From NCBI GenBank assembly GCA_964036665.1, contig OZ038530.1, forward strand, positions 12,805,001 through 12,869,000: a DNA stretch of 64,000 bases, read 5' to 3'. This DNA is from Gordius sp. MW1. Its lineage: Eukaryota; Nematomorpha; Gordioida; Gordea; Gordiidae. Positions 45,647 through 57,841 of this stretch are shown here, in pieces (position 1 is the stretch's first letter; each line of letters starts with the position of its first letter). Made by a program: the position numbers and the translations under genes. Under the pieces are notes generated by a model. It saw nothing but the letters and a program-made list of their open reading frames with translations. It was not told the origin of the DNA and searched no databases.

Positions 45647-46139
45647 GAAAACCAATGCCGTATTTTTTACATTTGGGGGAGGGGGGCCTAAATTCAAATT
45701 AAATGAGAAGGGTGAAACCATGGCTCAAATTCTTTTCTCCCTGTTTATCGGATTACGAGTCCAACTGCCTACACCTAATTCGCGTCAACTTATACCTTTT
45801 TTACGTCAATATTAATATTATGTGCCAAATCGAGTATGGTTTCCTCTCTTTCGTTTACCTTTGAGTCACATCTTGCGCCAAAAATTTTATCCTCAGCAAA
45901 TCAATTGTAATAATTGCAACGAATTTGTGACAAAAAGCTATATTATGGCTAAATAATAAATCTATTTTAAGGCTTCTTAATCAGTTTTTTCGCTATTTAA
46001 TAAAACAATATTTATCAATGTAAATTATTCAAAATTTCCTATAAAAATCAATTCCTCAATCATTAGAGCTGCTCGGACTGCCCGGCTTGATATGATAATA
46101 TTTTATAATTCTAGCAGTAATTATGTTGTATTTTCACGA

Positions 46140-46340
46140 AATTTTTAAATTAATTCTTGATTTTTTTTTTGATTTTTTTTTTTTGGGGGGGGGGGGGGGG
46201 AGTTACTTCTATTAATAACTACTATTATAGCAAATAAAAAAGTGACAAAATAATACATAAACACAAAATCTAGTTGAGCTCGAAATTATTGTGCCCGAAA
46301 TATACAAGGTGGGGCCGGACAGCAGGCCAGGCTTTTTTGA
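46140..46340. repeat. T/G homopolymer tract and family C remnant
   Basis: t-runs followed by about 16 consecutive G near 46185-46200, then ggggccggacagcaggccagg near 46312, a family C-like word. Confidence 0.4.
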
Positions 46341-46673
46341 TCTCTAGTTGACACCAATTAAGATTGCCAATTTTATTCAAATAATTTAAATTTTGAGAAA
46401 TCATAGGGTGTAAATTACTGAGTATACTTAATCTTCACCTTCTAAAATTCAATAACATTTAATCAAGGTTCCTATGCCTTTATTATAAAAACAATCCACT
46501 TAATTAGATATTCATTCAAATTAACATTTAATTTGCGATAAAATCGCACTCACTTTTAAGATGCCTTCCTAAATTTTACTTATCACATAATCAAACTGTG
46601 ACTTGCAAGATATCATTCAAGATCCTTTTTTACGAGTCAAACAAACTTTTCCACTTAGTGGGTATTATAATGC

Positions 46674-46829
46674 ATGGGCGTAGCCAGGCTTTGGATTAGA
46701 GAAGGCGAAACGTTTAAAAGTTCAATTAAAGGGGGGCAAAACTTAAATTTTTTTAATTTTTCAAAGTTTTTGCATTGAAAAATTTTTATTTCCGTAATTT
46801 CGGGCCCTCCCCCTAGCTACGCTTATGGT
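46674..46829. mobile_element. Family A MITE
   Basis: It runs from catgggcgtagccaggc to cctagctacgcttatg. The orientation of internal words is opposite to the copy at 45484. Confidence 0.7.
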
Positions 46830-47819
46830 GTAATGCATAATAATTGATACCTTAAAATAAATTAAAAGCATGGATATATTGGGGCTGAAGGTTCCACAAG
46901 TTTGTTATTGATAGAAAAAGACTATTATTTAAAATCATATAATTTACATCGCTAGTTGCCACTAAATAATGTGTTTCTGGCACACTTGATTTTTAAATTT
47001 ATAAAAAGCAACTGAAACTTTATTGAACAGTTTTTTAATTATTGTAACCAATTCGTTACAATTTTATTTTAATTAAAGTTTGCTTTTTTCAAGAAGAATG
47101 AGTTCTAGGAACTAATTTTATGCAACTAGTTACTCAACAGCTCTAATAATAAGTTCATTTAAAACGAGCCTTTTAAATGGTATACCTTTATTTCTACTAC
47201 AAACAAACACTCATCAAAACATTTCTATCCCCCTTTATATTTTTTAATTTTTTATGCATGAAAAAATTTATTTGTATGAAGACGTAGTCATTTATATGAA
47301 CATAAAACAAAAATAGACTTATTGGTTAAATAGAGCTCCGCACTTTAAAATGGAACATGACAGGTGACCCGTGGTGTGGTAGGCAACTTTGGACCATCTA
47401 ATTCATTAAACATCTCTTATAGTAAAATTCGTCAAATATATCAAAGATTAGCATTAAAAAGCATATTTAGATCAACACAGGTTGCGGCAAAAATATATGG
47501 ATTAAAGGAAAAAATTCAATCCGACATTTTCCTTTAAACTTTTTGTCAAAAAGCAACTATTTTATTTTTACATCAAATTGGCGTAATTCTGACTAAATTT
47601 ATATTTTTTAAGCAAACTTATTTATAAGATACTACAGAATTTTTACCATTGCTAATTAGACCTAAGAGGTCAAATTCTGTATTGAACCTTACACACCACA
47701 ACTGATAAATTTTTAAAGAATATATCAATTGCGATAGAATAACCAAATTTTAATAGGTAGATGAGTGTCTGAACCTCAATATTAAAATATATTTTTAGCC
47801 AAATGGCTTTAATTAAAAG
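46830..47819. other. No gene seen
   Basis: AT-rich noncoding DNA between two MITEs. Confidence 0.35.
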
Positions 47820-48071
47820 CATGGGCGTCAGGGGGGGGGGCAGGGGGGGGCAGGGGGGGGGGGGCGAATTTGTCAGGGGAGGCAGGGGGCTCGGCTGCCC
47901 CCTCTAATTAGCCAGGGGGGGGGGCAGGGGGTTCGGCTGCCCCCTTCCCCTAATTTCTAGTCGAGACCTTTTTTTTTTGCTCTTAGGAAAATTTTTTGAT
48001 TGTTTTTTTGGTCGCAGGAAAATTTAATCTGCCCCCCCCCCCCCTAATTCAAAACCTGCGTACGCCCATGA
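47820..48071. mobile_element. Family A MITE with expanded G-rich repeats
   Basis: It runs from catgggcgtcagg to ctgcgtacgcccatg, with near-matching flanks attaaaag/attaaagg. The left part contains several cagggggggg runs and two cggctgccccct copies, so the internal G-rich block has been duplicated. Confidence 0.7.
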
Positions 48072-49544
48072 TTAAAGGAATATCACACTGTACTGTTATA
48101 TATTCTAATTTATGTCTAGTAGCTTATGTTTAGGGATTTTAAATGTATGTGATATGTCTCGAATTCCTATAGGCTGCTATGTTGATCTTAAAATGATTTG
48201 CGGCAATGTTATACCTTCAGGTAGAAAACTGGGAAAATGTTGATGATTATGGATTTTAATTTTTTCGCACGTGTCTTTAATTTTATTTTAAAATATTTTC
48301 AATCGTATTAAGACGACGGATTATAAATATAAACATAAGGGAATTAAACAATTATAAACCATTAATTTAAATAAAATGGGATTTTTTTTCTATAAAAAAA
48401 GTAGGGGAGGGGGCTAGTAGGAGAGCCCTTTTATCTGTACAATTATTTTTAAAAATAAAAATCACAAAACATAGAAATTTTAACCATACGTGTATTTTGT
48501 CATAAAGTATAAGCAAAAAAATTTTATAGAAAAATTGTTTTTTGGGACTATTAGTAGCTCGAAATTTTTTTGTACTTAGCACATATAATTTTTTGTTGTT
48601 GTATATTTTATACTATTTTAAGTTTTCTCTTAAAAAAGTCTTTTTTATTCAAATCGGAATTATTAAATTTGTATTTGCACTATAACATGTTAAATTATTA
48701 TTTTTATAAAAGGTGGTTGGGGCTAGTTGGAAATGGGCTATTACTAGCCATTTTGCAGTGCATTACCCCTCATAAAGTCAGATGAGAGGATTTAAAAAAC
48801 AAAAAATTTGTTTAATATTTTAACTTATTGAAATTTGGAAGAAATAGTTTAAATTATACATTAATAAACTATTAACAGAGTTTTTCCATTGCAAAATCTG
48901 TTTTTCATAGGTACATAAGTGAAGTGAGGTTTTTAACTTGGCTCGTTTTAATTTAATTGTGTAAGATTAAACCATATTACATTTAACTCTCTATGTTTTT
49001 TATGATAAAACAATCTTTTTATTGATTTAAGTTGGCATACACTCAAGAAGTGAAAACGTAGTGGTTATTATCCCCCATAATTTTTTGGATTAAATTTTTT
49101 TTTAAATTAATTTATAAAAAACTATGTAAAATAGACATTAACAAAAAAGTGGACAAAATGTTTGTTATCGTTTTTATCGCGATTTATTTTTTATGGCTAT
49201 TCTAGCCTAGGTCTCCCCTATTTATTTAAATCCCTTTTTAGAGATTTTGTACATTTTTGAATTACGTTATATATAATTAGGTCGCCATTACATTTTTAAA
49301 ATATTAATTTATTTATTGCAATTAATCGACATTATTTTTTAAATTCATATACAGTAAGATATTACCGATATTATATAAGTTAACAATATTAAAATAAAGG
49401 GGTCGGCCGACAAAAAATATAACTTACTACTGGCATAACTTATCAATAAATTATTGCAACATATTGTCATTTTTTAATGATTATAACTATGAAATAGATT
49501 TAAAAAATATTGGAGTTGGCGATAAGTGAGGTTTCTAAATGCTA
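48072..49544. other. No gene seen
   Basis: AT-rich noncoding DNA. Open frames at 48367-48785 on both strands are low-complexity Phe/Lys/Ile-rich and not supported. Confidence 0.35.
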
Positions 49545-49755
49545 TAGTTTTTAAATTTTAATTGATTTGGGCATCACTTGAAATTTAGTTTTGTTTGATC
49601 GACTATTGGTTCAACTAAGAATAAGGGCCGACCCTGGTCGGATTTTTGAATATCGACTACGTTGAGGTCGACTAAGAAAAATAGTCCAAAAAATTTGTAA
49701 TCTGGTTAAGGTTCTAAAGTCGACCAAACAAAACACAGTCGTTTTTACGTTACTA
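49545..49755. mobile_element. Family B MITE, degraded left end
   Basis: Right end caaaacacagtcgtttttac matches the family B terminus, with facing gtcgac words inside. The left boundary is approximate. Confidence 0.5.
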
Positions 49756-49799
49756 CTTAAAACATTTTAAGATTAATTTTTATTAAAATATAAATTAAT

Positions 49800-50185
49800 T
49801 AAGTGGAAGGAAAGCTATTACAAGCCACAGAGATGAGAATGGTACGGTGGAGCTTGGGGTATACTAAGCTTGACCATATGACGAATGACTTTCTCATGAC
49901 AAAAAATGAGCATTCAACCCATGGCGCACATGATTAACGAAAATCGGCTAAGGTGGTATGGGTACATACTAATAAGGGACACAAATGACGTAAATCGAAA
50001 AGTACTGGACATGGAGGTACCGGGGAAGAGAGGAAGAGGACGACCCCGTGTCACGTGGAAAGGGCAAGTCGATAAAGTTATGAAAACTTAAGAGATTAGT
50101 CAAGACATGGCACTCACCCGGTCAAGATGGAAGAAACTTATCAAAACGAACCCCACGAATGTGGGAACAAATAACTGATAAAGAA
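49800..50185 (+). pseudogene. 3' end of an RTE-like LINE
   Basis: With one frameshift the plus strand reads EMRMVRWSLGYTKLDH, then INENRLRWYGYILIRD, KVLDMEVPGKRGRGRP and a final RSRWKKLIKTNP. This is the characteristic C-terminus of RTE-clade LINE proteins (NRLRWYGH..R, GRGRPK.W, ..D...W). The tail tgataaagaagaagaag is the usual short-repeat 3' end of such elements. Nothing of the upstream RT is present, as expected for 5' truncation. Confidence 0.82.
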
Positions 50186-51226
50186 GAAGAAGTCTTTCTT
50201 GATAGGAAGTATATTTCCTTTATCAATCTTTTATATGTAACTCGGGATAATTTGGTTATAAAGTGAAATGTTTATATGTAACTTACTTTTAGCTGCACTG
50301 ACAACCTATTTATGTATATGTCATAGTTTCGTTTAAAAGCAAATGTGGTAATTGTTTCAGAGGACCTTACAATTAGACGCAAACCATTGTTTGTAATTAC
50401 TAAACAAAAAATCCTTTTTATCAATAAAAGATGTTTGCCTCATTAGGCCCATACCCAACCTGATTATCTAAAATTATAAAGCCTCAACAGGCAAAAGTTG
50501 TGACAGGTTGGATTTTAAAGTATAATTAAATCGTAGCTCAGCTTTTAATCCAAATTTTTAAAGGCTTTGGCTATTTATAAACCAAATCGATAATCTGGCA
50601 CATGTATTTAAGTTTAAAAAGACCTGAACTAAAACTTTAAGATGCAGAGGCAACACTCTGGTTTTAATTGGTCAAATAGGTAAAGAGGCCAAGACATAAA
50701 ATATTAATTAGTAAGAAGACTGGCTTTACTTAAAGCCGCCTACGCGAAATGTCTAAAAGGGTACCTTATAAAACATTAGCAATGTCACCTCAAAAATTTT
50801 GGAGAAGGGTATGTTATAAAAATATTTTAAAAATTCACCCGAGAACAAGGAAATCCCGCACATTAACGACCACTCTGAGCAAAATATCTTTGAACTTTTA
50901 GGTGGTCAGATTAATATATCCCAAATTTTTGAATGTGACTTGCTATTGCACACCTAGCCCAGCTTACATTTAAAACACCACGGGGGTCATTATTAAAAAA
51001 TCGATTTTTTAGTCTAAATCTTTGTGTGAGTGACGGCAAATCCTAATGTCAGTCAAATCACTGTTTTATTTATTAAGCATATAACTTTGGGTTTGGAGTA
51101 CATAAACCTGACAGAGATAATAAAATACGCAAATTCAGAAATAATATCTAGTGAGATATTTGATCCAGTGTAAACATTCTAAACTCCATAGTAGAATATG
51201 TTAAAATATTATTGCTATATTTATGG
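50186..51226. other. No gene seen
   Basis: AT-rich DNA. Words such as aggcccatacccaacctgatt and agcctcaacaggc near 50440-50500 may be a worn family C copy. Confidence 0.35.
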
Positions 51227-51234
51227 GCTCTGTC

Positions 51235-51403
51235 CATAGGCGTAGCCAAAAGGGGGGGGGGCAGGGAGGGGCGGCTGTCCCTCTCTAAATCCAAAAATTT
51301 GTATTTTATTAAAAATATGGCTAAATTTCAAAAAATAATCGTTTTGCCCCTCCCTAAATCATTAATCCCCCCCCCCCTAATTCCAATGCTGGCTACGCCC
51401 ATG
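51235..51403. mobile_element. Family A MITE with exact 8-bp target duplication
   Basis: It runs from cataggcgtagccaaaagg to gctggctacgcccatg (169 bp), flanked exactly by gctctgtc at 51227-51234 and 51404-51411. Confidence 0.92.
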
Positions 51404-51894
51404 GCTCTGTCAGGAAATGACTAAAAAGTATGGCAAAAAATTTGGTATTAAAAAAGAAATGCAAAATACTTTTTTATAAAAATTATTAACAATTTTTTCA
51501 AATTTCTAAAAGTCAAGGAAATGGAAGGGGGCGACAATTGACTAAAATACTTGTTTTAGAAAATATCGGGATGAGATTGGCTTTATCACGCTAGTTTTAA
51601 AATACTAGGAGCCAAGGGGAAACAACTTTAAAGGTTGTTTGCATTAATATATATTAAATAAGTCTAGTACAGTGGCGTAGATAGGGGGGGGGGGGAAGGT
51701 GGGGTTGAACCCCCCCCCCCCCCCGTGGATAAAAAAAAATTATTTTGTTTTACATAATAAATATTTCAAAATTAGTGCCATACAATTATTTAAATATGCT
51801 TGTAAGAACACGGGTTTTTTTCGCTTAAATTTACAAAATTTTCCTTGTGGTTATAAAAAAGTTTCCGCCTTTTTTTATGAATTCCTCTAATACT

Positions 51895-52637
51895 ATGAAT
51901 AAAAGAAAGGGTACTATGCTTGACTTCTGCGTCAAAAAAATAACTAACGAAAAAGATATTAATTGCACCTTAAAATCAAAACCTGAATCTTCTGGTAAGA
52001 CCTTTAAATAAATTCAAATGATATGCTTTTATGATTAGCAAAGATTTCAATCCCTCTACAACCGAATTCATCTCAACAAAGAACATAAATATTTATGATA
52101 TAGGAAATTGTTTGAAAAAAAATATAGACAATATGGAAAGGATTAAAGTTATTAATTTAATTTGGAAGCCAGATTCAGAATATGCCTTTCCTAAGAGTAA
52201 ACGTAATTTGAAATTCAATTATACCTGGATGAAACAATATCCATGGTTGGCATATTCTAAGTCTCTTCGCGGGACCTTTTTTAAATTCTGTGTAATTATG
52301 GGCAAAAGAACTGGTGTGGTTATTGAGCTCGGGCGAGGTCAAAAAATTATATGGATCTCACCAGGAATTAAAAGCCCTAATTACATGTCCATTCCAAAAA
52401 TGGAAAAATGCTTTGGCAATTTTCAAAGCTCATGCTTCTGCTAAATATTATAAGCATTCAATTGAAGCTTTTAATTCATTGGAGAATATTTATACCAATA
52501 AAAAAGAATCAATTTGTAATTTATTATCAGAAGAAAATAGGATGAATAAATATAAATTAAGACAAGCACTCATTGTTATAATAGAAACAATCATCTTCTG
52601 TGGAAAACAAGGGATTCCTCTCAGAGGTGGAAAATGA
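51895..52637 (+). pseudogene. hAT transposase, N-terminal TTF/ZMYM1-like zinc-finger part, frameshifted and truncated
   Basis: A start at 51895 gives MNKRKGTMLDFCVKKI, the short basic opening of this transposase class. From 52031 the frame reads DIGNCLKKNIDNMERI, then KRNLKFNYTWMKQYPWLAYS and GTFFKFCVIMGKR: the F...W....WL.YS....GxFCxxC layout of TTF-type fingers. After a frameshift between 52314 and 52400, a second frame continues with FQKWKNALAIFKAHA, ESICNLLSEENR and IVIIETIIFCGKQGIPLRG, which matches the start of DUF4371. The protein then ends, and the RNase H-like core and dimerisation domain are gone. It is therefore non-functional. Confidence 0.85.
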
Positions 52638-54500
52638 AGGGTGTTGTTTAAATGCATAGTATTTTAATTGCTATGCAATTTATGGGCTCGTTTTTTGGTG
52701 TCCGTCCGTCCGTTGTCCGTTGTCCGTTACCCTCCCTATCTATTTGCATTGGGTATATTAGGTTATCGCTTTTTTAAATTAATGCATGAGAAAGAGGTGC
52801 CCCACCCCTCATCTCTATCTCCCTCGCTGTGTTATTTTTTAAATTAATGCATAAAAGGTGCCCCACCCCTCATCTCTATCTCCCTCGGTGTGTTGTATAT
52901 AAGATTTGTTAAATTATCTATTATATAATAAACATAGATAAAAGTTGTTTACTTTTAATGCTATGCAATTTAACTAGTTATATAATAAACATAAATAAAA
53001 GTTGTTTACTTTTTAATTGCTATGCAATTTAACTAGTTTTGGGGTTAGAATCCCGGAGTTTTTTTGACTCTGATTGTTCTTGTTACTATCATTGATAATA
53101 AGAATTTTTGGCCGTCCGCTGGCTGCTGACCAATGCAAAAAATGACCATTGGCCAAAATGTGAATCGAAATTATTTTTTTCGTTTTTTTTGACTATTATG
53201 ATTGTTCCTGTTTCTACCATTGCTATTATGACTTTTTGGCCGTCCGCTGGCTGCTTACCAATGTTATATAATAAACATAAATAAAAGTTGTTTACTTTTA
53301 ATTGCTATGCATAACTAGTTTTTGGGTTAGAATCCCGGAGTTTTTTTGACTCTTATGATTGTTCTTGTTACTATCATTGATAATAAGACTTTTTGGCCGT
53401 CCGTTGGCTGCTGACCAATGAAAAAAATGACCATTGGCCAAAATGTGAATCCGAGTTTATTTTTTCGTTTTTTTTTGACTATTATGATTGTTCCTGTTAC
53501 TACCATTGCTATTATGACTTTTTGTACGTCCGCTGGCGCCTTACCGATGGAAAAAATGACCATTGGCCAAAATGTGAATCGAAATTATTTTTTTCGTTTT
53601 TTTTGACTATTATGATTGTTCCTGTTCCTACCATTGCTTTATGACTTTTTGGCCGTCCGCTGGCTGCTGACCAATGGAATAAAATGACCATTGGCCAAAA
53701 TGTGATTCGAAAACTTTTTTTTCGTTTTTTTGACTATTATGAATTTATATCCACTTTTACCGTGTCCTGGCTGCTGACCAATGGAAAAAAATGACCATTG
53801 GCCAAAATGTGATTCGAAAATTTTTTTTTCGTTTTTTTTACTCTTATGAATTTATATCCACTTTTACCGTGTGCTGGCTGCTGACCAATGGAAAAAAATG
53901 ACTATTGGCCAAAGTGAGCATCAAAGTTTTTTTTCCGTTTTTTTGGCTATCATTGACTTATAGAGTATCTGTTGGTACTGACTAGTGGTGATCAAAACCT
54001 AGGTTTTGATCACCCCAACCTGAGGTTTGGGTTAAGGCTGGAAAAAGACCTTTAAGGTCTTTTAGCTTCCCCAACCCAAACCTGGGGTGGAACCCCCAAA
54101 AAACCTTAAGGTCTTTTATACCCCCAAACCTTAACCCGGGGTTGGGGTTAGGTTGACCTGGGGATAATGTTTTGTAGTATAGAGGTGAAATAAGAGCATA
54201 TTATTTTTTAGATATTAATATATTTGTTTTTTTAAAAATAAATTCATTATTTTTTAAAAATTAAATTTATAATGAAGGCAATGTTATTTCTTATTGATGA
54301 GAATTTAATTTCATAATATAATCAATGCGTAGCTAAATTAAAAAAATTATGGGGATTACTTTACCGCCATCTAGGTTTTAAAAAAATTACAATATTACGC
54401 ATAGCGTATGTGAGGAATATTGCATTGCTGTCTGGGGCTGAATGGGGTGTGCGTGTGTGTGTAGTGTGTGTTATTGTTATATACTTACCCCAAGTCCCAA

Positions 54501-54613
54501 CACAACCTAATACACCCAAACACAACCTAATACACCCAAACACAACCTAATACACCCCAACACAACCTAATACACCCCAACACAACCTAATACACCTCAA
54601 CACAACCTAATAT
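54501..54613. repeat. 20-bp minisatellite, left foldback arm
   Basis: Six copies of cacaacctaatacaccc(c/a)a. An inverted array of the same unit lies at 55357-55470. Confidence 0.9.
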
Positions 54614-55356
54614 TCCCCATTCCACCCCGTTCAAACCTATAGAACGCCTTATGCCTGCTGAAATTAACTCTTCCCCTCCTAAATTTATTGGGTGGGTACA
54701 AAAAGAAATACAATTCTTGCGCAACGCACGATAAATAAAAGAACTATCTTCAAATTTAGGTCATTGTCGAGTTAAGGTTAAGTTTCAATGGCTTCAAAAA
54801 TTTATTATATATTACCTCAGGTGCCTAGCCAGGGTTTTTATGAGGGGGGGGGGGGGATCTGACAAAAAAAAATTTAAAAGCGTAATGTGTCATAAATTTA
54901 ATTAAAAAAAATTTCACCTATATATAAAGTTTTAATAACTGCTAAAAAGTCTTTGATGTAACTAAACGATAATTTTTAACCATTTTAATTGTAATCAAAA
55001 AAGTTGAAGAGGTAAAAAAAAATTGAAGTTTAACATTAGGCTTTTATTCGTGCTTTTTACAATAATTACTAGATGGCTTGTATTATATTGATTCACTTTT
55101 TAGTATTTAAAAAAACATTTTTGAACAAATTTATTAATTCAGAAAATTTAAAAAATTAAAAAAAGGATTTAAATTCCCTTCCCCCCTTAAATTTTTATTA
55201 ATCAACAACATTAAGTAGAGTAGAAGAGAAGCGCAATCGTGCGTTGCGCAAGAATTGTATTTGTTTTTGTACCCACCCAATAAATTTAGGAGGGGAAGAG
55301 TTAATTTCAGCAGGCATAAGGCGTTCTATAGGTTTGAACGGGGTGGAATGGGGAAT

Positions 55357-55470
55357 ATTAGGTTGTGTTGAGGTGTATTAGGTTGTGTTGGGGTGTATTA
55401 GGTTGTGTTGGGGTGTATTAGGTTGTGTTTGGGTGTATTAGGTTGTGTTTGGGTGTATTAGGTTGTGTTG
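55357..55470. repeat. 20-bp minisatellite, right foldback arm
   Basis: Six copies of ggttgtgtt(g/t)gggtgtatta, the complement of the left arm array, with the same order of variant copies. Confidence 0.9.
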
Positions 55471-56734
55471 GGACTTGGGGTAAGTATATAACAATAACAC
55501 ACACTACACACACACGCACACCCCATTCAGCCCCAGACAGCAATGCAATATTCCTCACATACGCTATGCGTAATATTGTAATTTTTTTAAAACCTAGATG
55601 GCGGTAAAGTAATCCCCATAATTTTTTTAATTTAGCTACGCATTGATTATATTATGAAATTAAATTCTCATCAATAAGAAATAACATTGCCTTCATTATA
55701 AATTTAATTTTTAAAAAATAATGAATTTATTTTTAAAAAAACAAATATATTAATATCTAAAAAATAATATGCTCTTATTTCACCTCTATACTACAAAACA
55801 TTATCCCCAGGTCAACCTAACCCCAACCCCGGGTTAAGGTTTGGGTGTATAAAAAACCTTAAGGTTTTTAAGGTTTTTTTGGGGTTCCACCCCAGGTTTG
55901 GGTTGAGGAATCTGAAAGACCTTAAAGATCTTTCAGATTCCCCAACCCAAAACCCACCTCGGGTTTGACCTCGGGAAAACCCAACCTAGGTTTTGATCAC
56001 CACTAGTACTGACTAATAGAGAAAAAGTGACCATTGGCCAAATTTTTGATTTTTTTAATTAAAAATTGTTTAAATTCAACAAAAAATTTCTCCCAACAAT
56101 TCTGCAAATTCTTAACATTGTGTTGTTTTATAATATAATGTTTATTAGACCCACAATCACTAAAGGCCATAAAAACTAATGTAATACGCAACTAGATGCA
56201 AACACTAAATCTAACCCTAACCCTTGCCTATATTACATTTTGCCTTTATTACATTTTGCCTATAATGGAAAATTTGTATAAATAATTAATTAATCATTAG
56301 GCATTTAATACCCCCCTATAGGCATTCTCGCCCCTTCCCACCTTTCTCGCCCATAAATTGCATAGCAAATATGATACATTTATACGAAGTACAGATGAGT
56401 CTTCCCCCCTTCCCTTCCCCTCTTCCCTTCCCTTCTCCCCCTTCCCACGAGGGCCGAAGGCCCGAGTTTTTTTTTTAATGTTCATTTTTTTTAAAAATAT
56501 GCTCAATTGTTATTAAAAAAATTTTGAACAGAAGAATGTTCAATATTTTTTGCAGCATTAAAACTTTAATTGTTTTAAAGGCCTTAAAGGCAAGTTGAAA
56601 ATAATATTATTGGGCTGTGTAAACACAAGAGAGCTCTTATAATCGTTATAAATTATTAATTTAAAATTGTATATTTACCAACCCCCCCCCCCCCCCAAAA
56701 AAAAAAAATTTCTATTTACGCCCCTGGTCTAGTA

Positions 56735-57675
56735 TAAACAAATAAATATTTTTACCGTCCTTTTTTAAAATCTTTTTAACATTAATTAAAGAAACACGTT
56801 TTTAAATTTATTTTTGTTCTTTTTATTTTTAATTTTTGAAGCAATAAATCTGTTTCAAATTACCAATTACGACTATTAATCATATAATCAGGTAAACAAC
56901 TTAATTATTGAATAAGCTATATGCTCAAGCTTACATCAAAAAGTTATTTATTTATTTAACTGTACAAAGTATAAACAATCGAAAGTTAAGACACCTCATA
57001 ATATTTATTTAAAAAGGTTTGATAAGGCAATAGTTTATAAAATTGCAGATAATAAAATTGCAACTACAAGAATAAAAAGTTTCTATTTTAAACTTGTTTC
57101 GCTTATAAACATTGATTCAAACTCCATAGATATTGATTTAAAAGGTCGACAATCTTGTTTAAAGGCTAGATAAACTTCAACTTCTATGGAATTTTAACTT
57201 ATTTATTTCTAAGAGGCCCCCAGATCCAAAAAACATGATTAATATACAATGATTGAGAGAATTTTAATTAAATTTATAATTCCTATATTAAATTTTATGT
57301 CGAATATATTTTAGAAGAGAACGTCAAGCTTGAAACAAATGTCATTCTCATCGCAATTATGATTTAATTTGAGGTATGGGTGCCTACTTCAAAAAGAAGC
57401 AATTTAAAAAAACAATTATACCGTCTAAGAATGTTACCGAAGCTACAACATAAAGCGGTGTTATAAATTAAATAATTACAGGTCAAACCTGTGAAAGCTT
57501 TTTTTCACGTACTGCCATTAAAGTGAATGAAACATAGTGAATGCTACAATGCGACTTTTCCAACTTTGACACTTTAATAATAATTGTGTCAAAATAATTT
57601 ATTTTTTAACACTATTATAAATAATTGACACTCTCTTAATCATTCTTTATTTAAATGATCAACAGCACAAACGCT
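56735..57675. other. No gene seen
   Basis: AT-rich noncoding DNA to the right of the hAT element. Confidence 0.35.
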
Positions 57676-57677
57676 AT

Positions 57678-57841
57678 GGGGGTAGATAACATTAGGATTC
57701 GAGGGAGGTTATAATGATTTAGGGAGGGGCAAAATGATCATTTTTGAAATTCTAACCCTAATTTTAATAAATTTTAATAATTTTATGGATTTAGAGGGGG
57801 CAGCCGCCCTTCCCTGCCCCCTCCCTTGGCTACGTTCATGA
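57678..57841. mobile_element. Family A MITE
   Basis: It runs from tatgggggtagataac to cttggctacgttcatg. Internally gggaggggcaaaatgatc and gggggcagccgccc are well conserved; the left terminus has drifted. Confidence 0.6.

Larger units (their letters stand above)
53982..56006. mobile_element. Foldback element with about 750-bp inverted arms
   Basis: The left arm (53982 to about 54733) and right arm (about 55237 to 56006) are near-perfect inverted copies around a loop of about 500 bp. The ends are ctagtggtgatcaaaacc and its complement. The flanks share tactga directly (6 bp; 9 bp if cta is counted in the duplication). Each arm begins with short nested palindromes (e.g. tgatcaaaacctaggttttgatca truncated to a 20-base core at 53990-54013) and carries an internal 20-bp minisatellite. 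The loop holds a worn family A-like piece (from 54823). No transposase was found. Confidence 0.88.
52667..56476 (-). mobile_element. Family X repetitive element, right copy (inverted)
   Basis: Read on minus it follows the left copy block by block: hairpin and G-rich tract (56476-56400), subterminal box, ggttagggttag, the tandem CCAAT units (53950-53060), actccgggattc, 66-bp repeats, two gagggagat boxes and the gagcccataaattgcatagc end. It lacks the PLE. The sequence across the PLE target (about 53265-53330) is uninterrupted. It is itself interrupted by the foldback element at 53982-56006. Confidence 0.8.
51670..56726 (+). mobile_element. hAT transposon (5.06 kb) with nested insertions
   Basis: The left end is cagtggcgtagatagg and the right end reads, inverted, caggggcgtaaatag. 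An exact 8-bp duplication gtctagta sits at 51662-51669 and 56727-56734. Inside, near the left end, is a broken transposase gene of the TTF-finger hAT type (51895-52637). The transposase C-terminal part is missing and the space is taken by the inverted family X copy at 52667-56476, which holds the foldback element at 53982-56006. Both the 8-bp duplication and the CAGNGGCGTA ends fit the hAT superfamily. Confidence 0.85.

Noticed and set aside
54361-54543. Identical 60-residue open frames in the two foldback arms (also 55425-55607)
   Set aside because: They are duplicated only because the arms are inverted copies, and part is the translated minisatellite.
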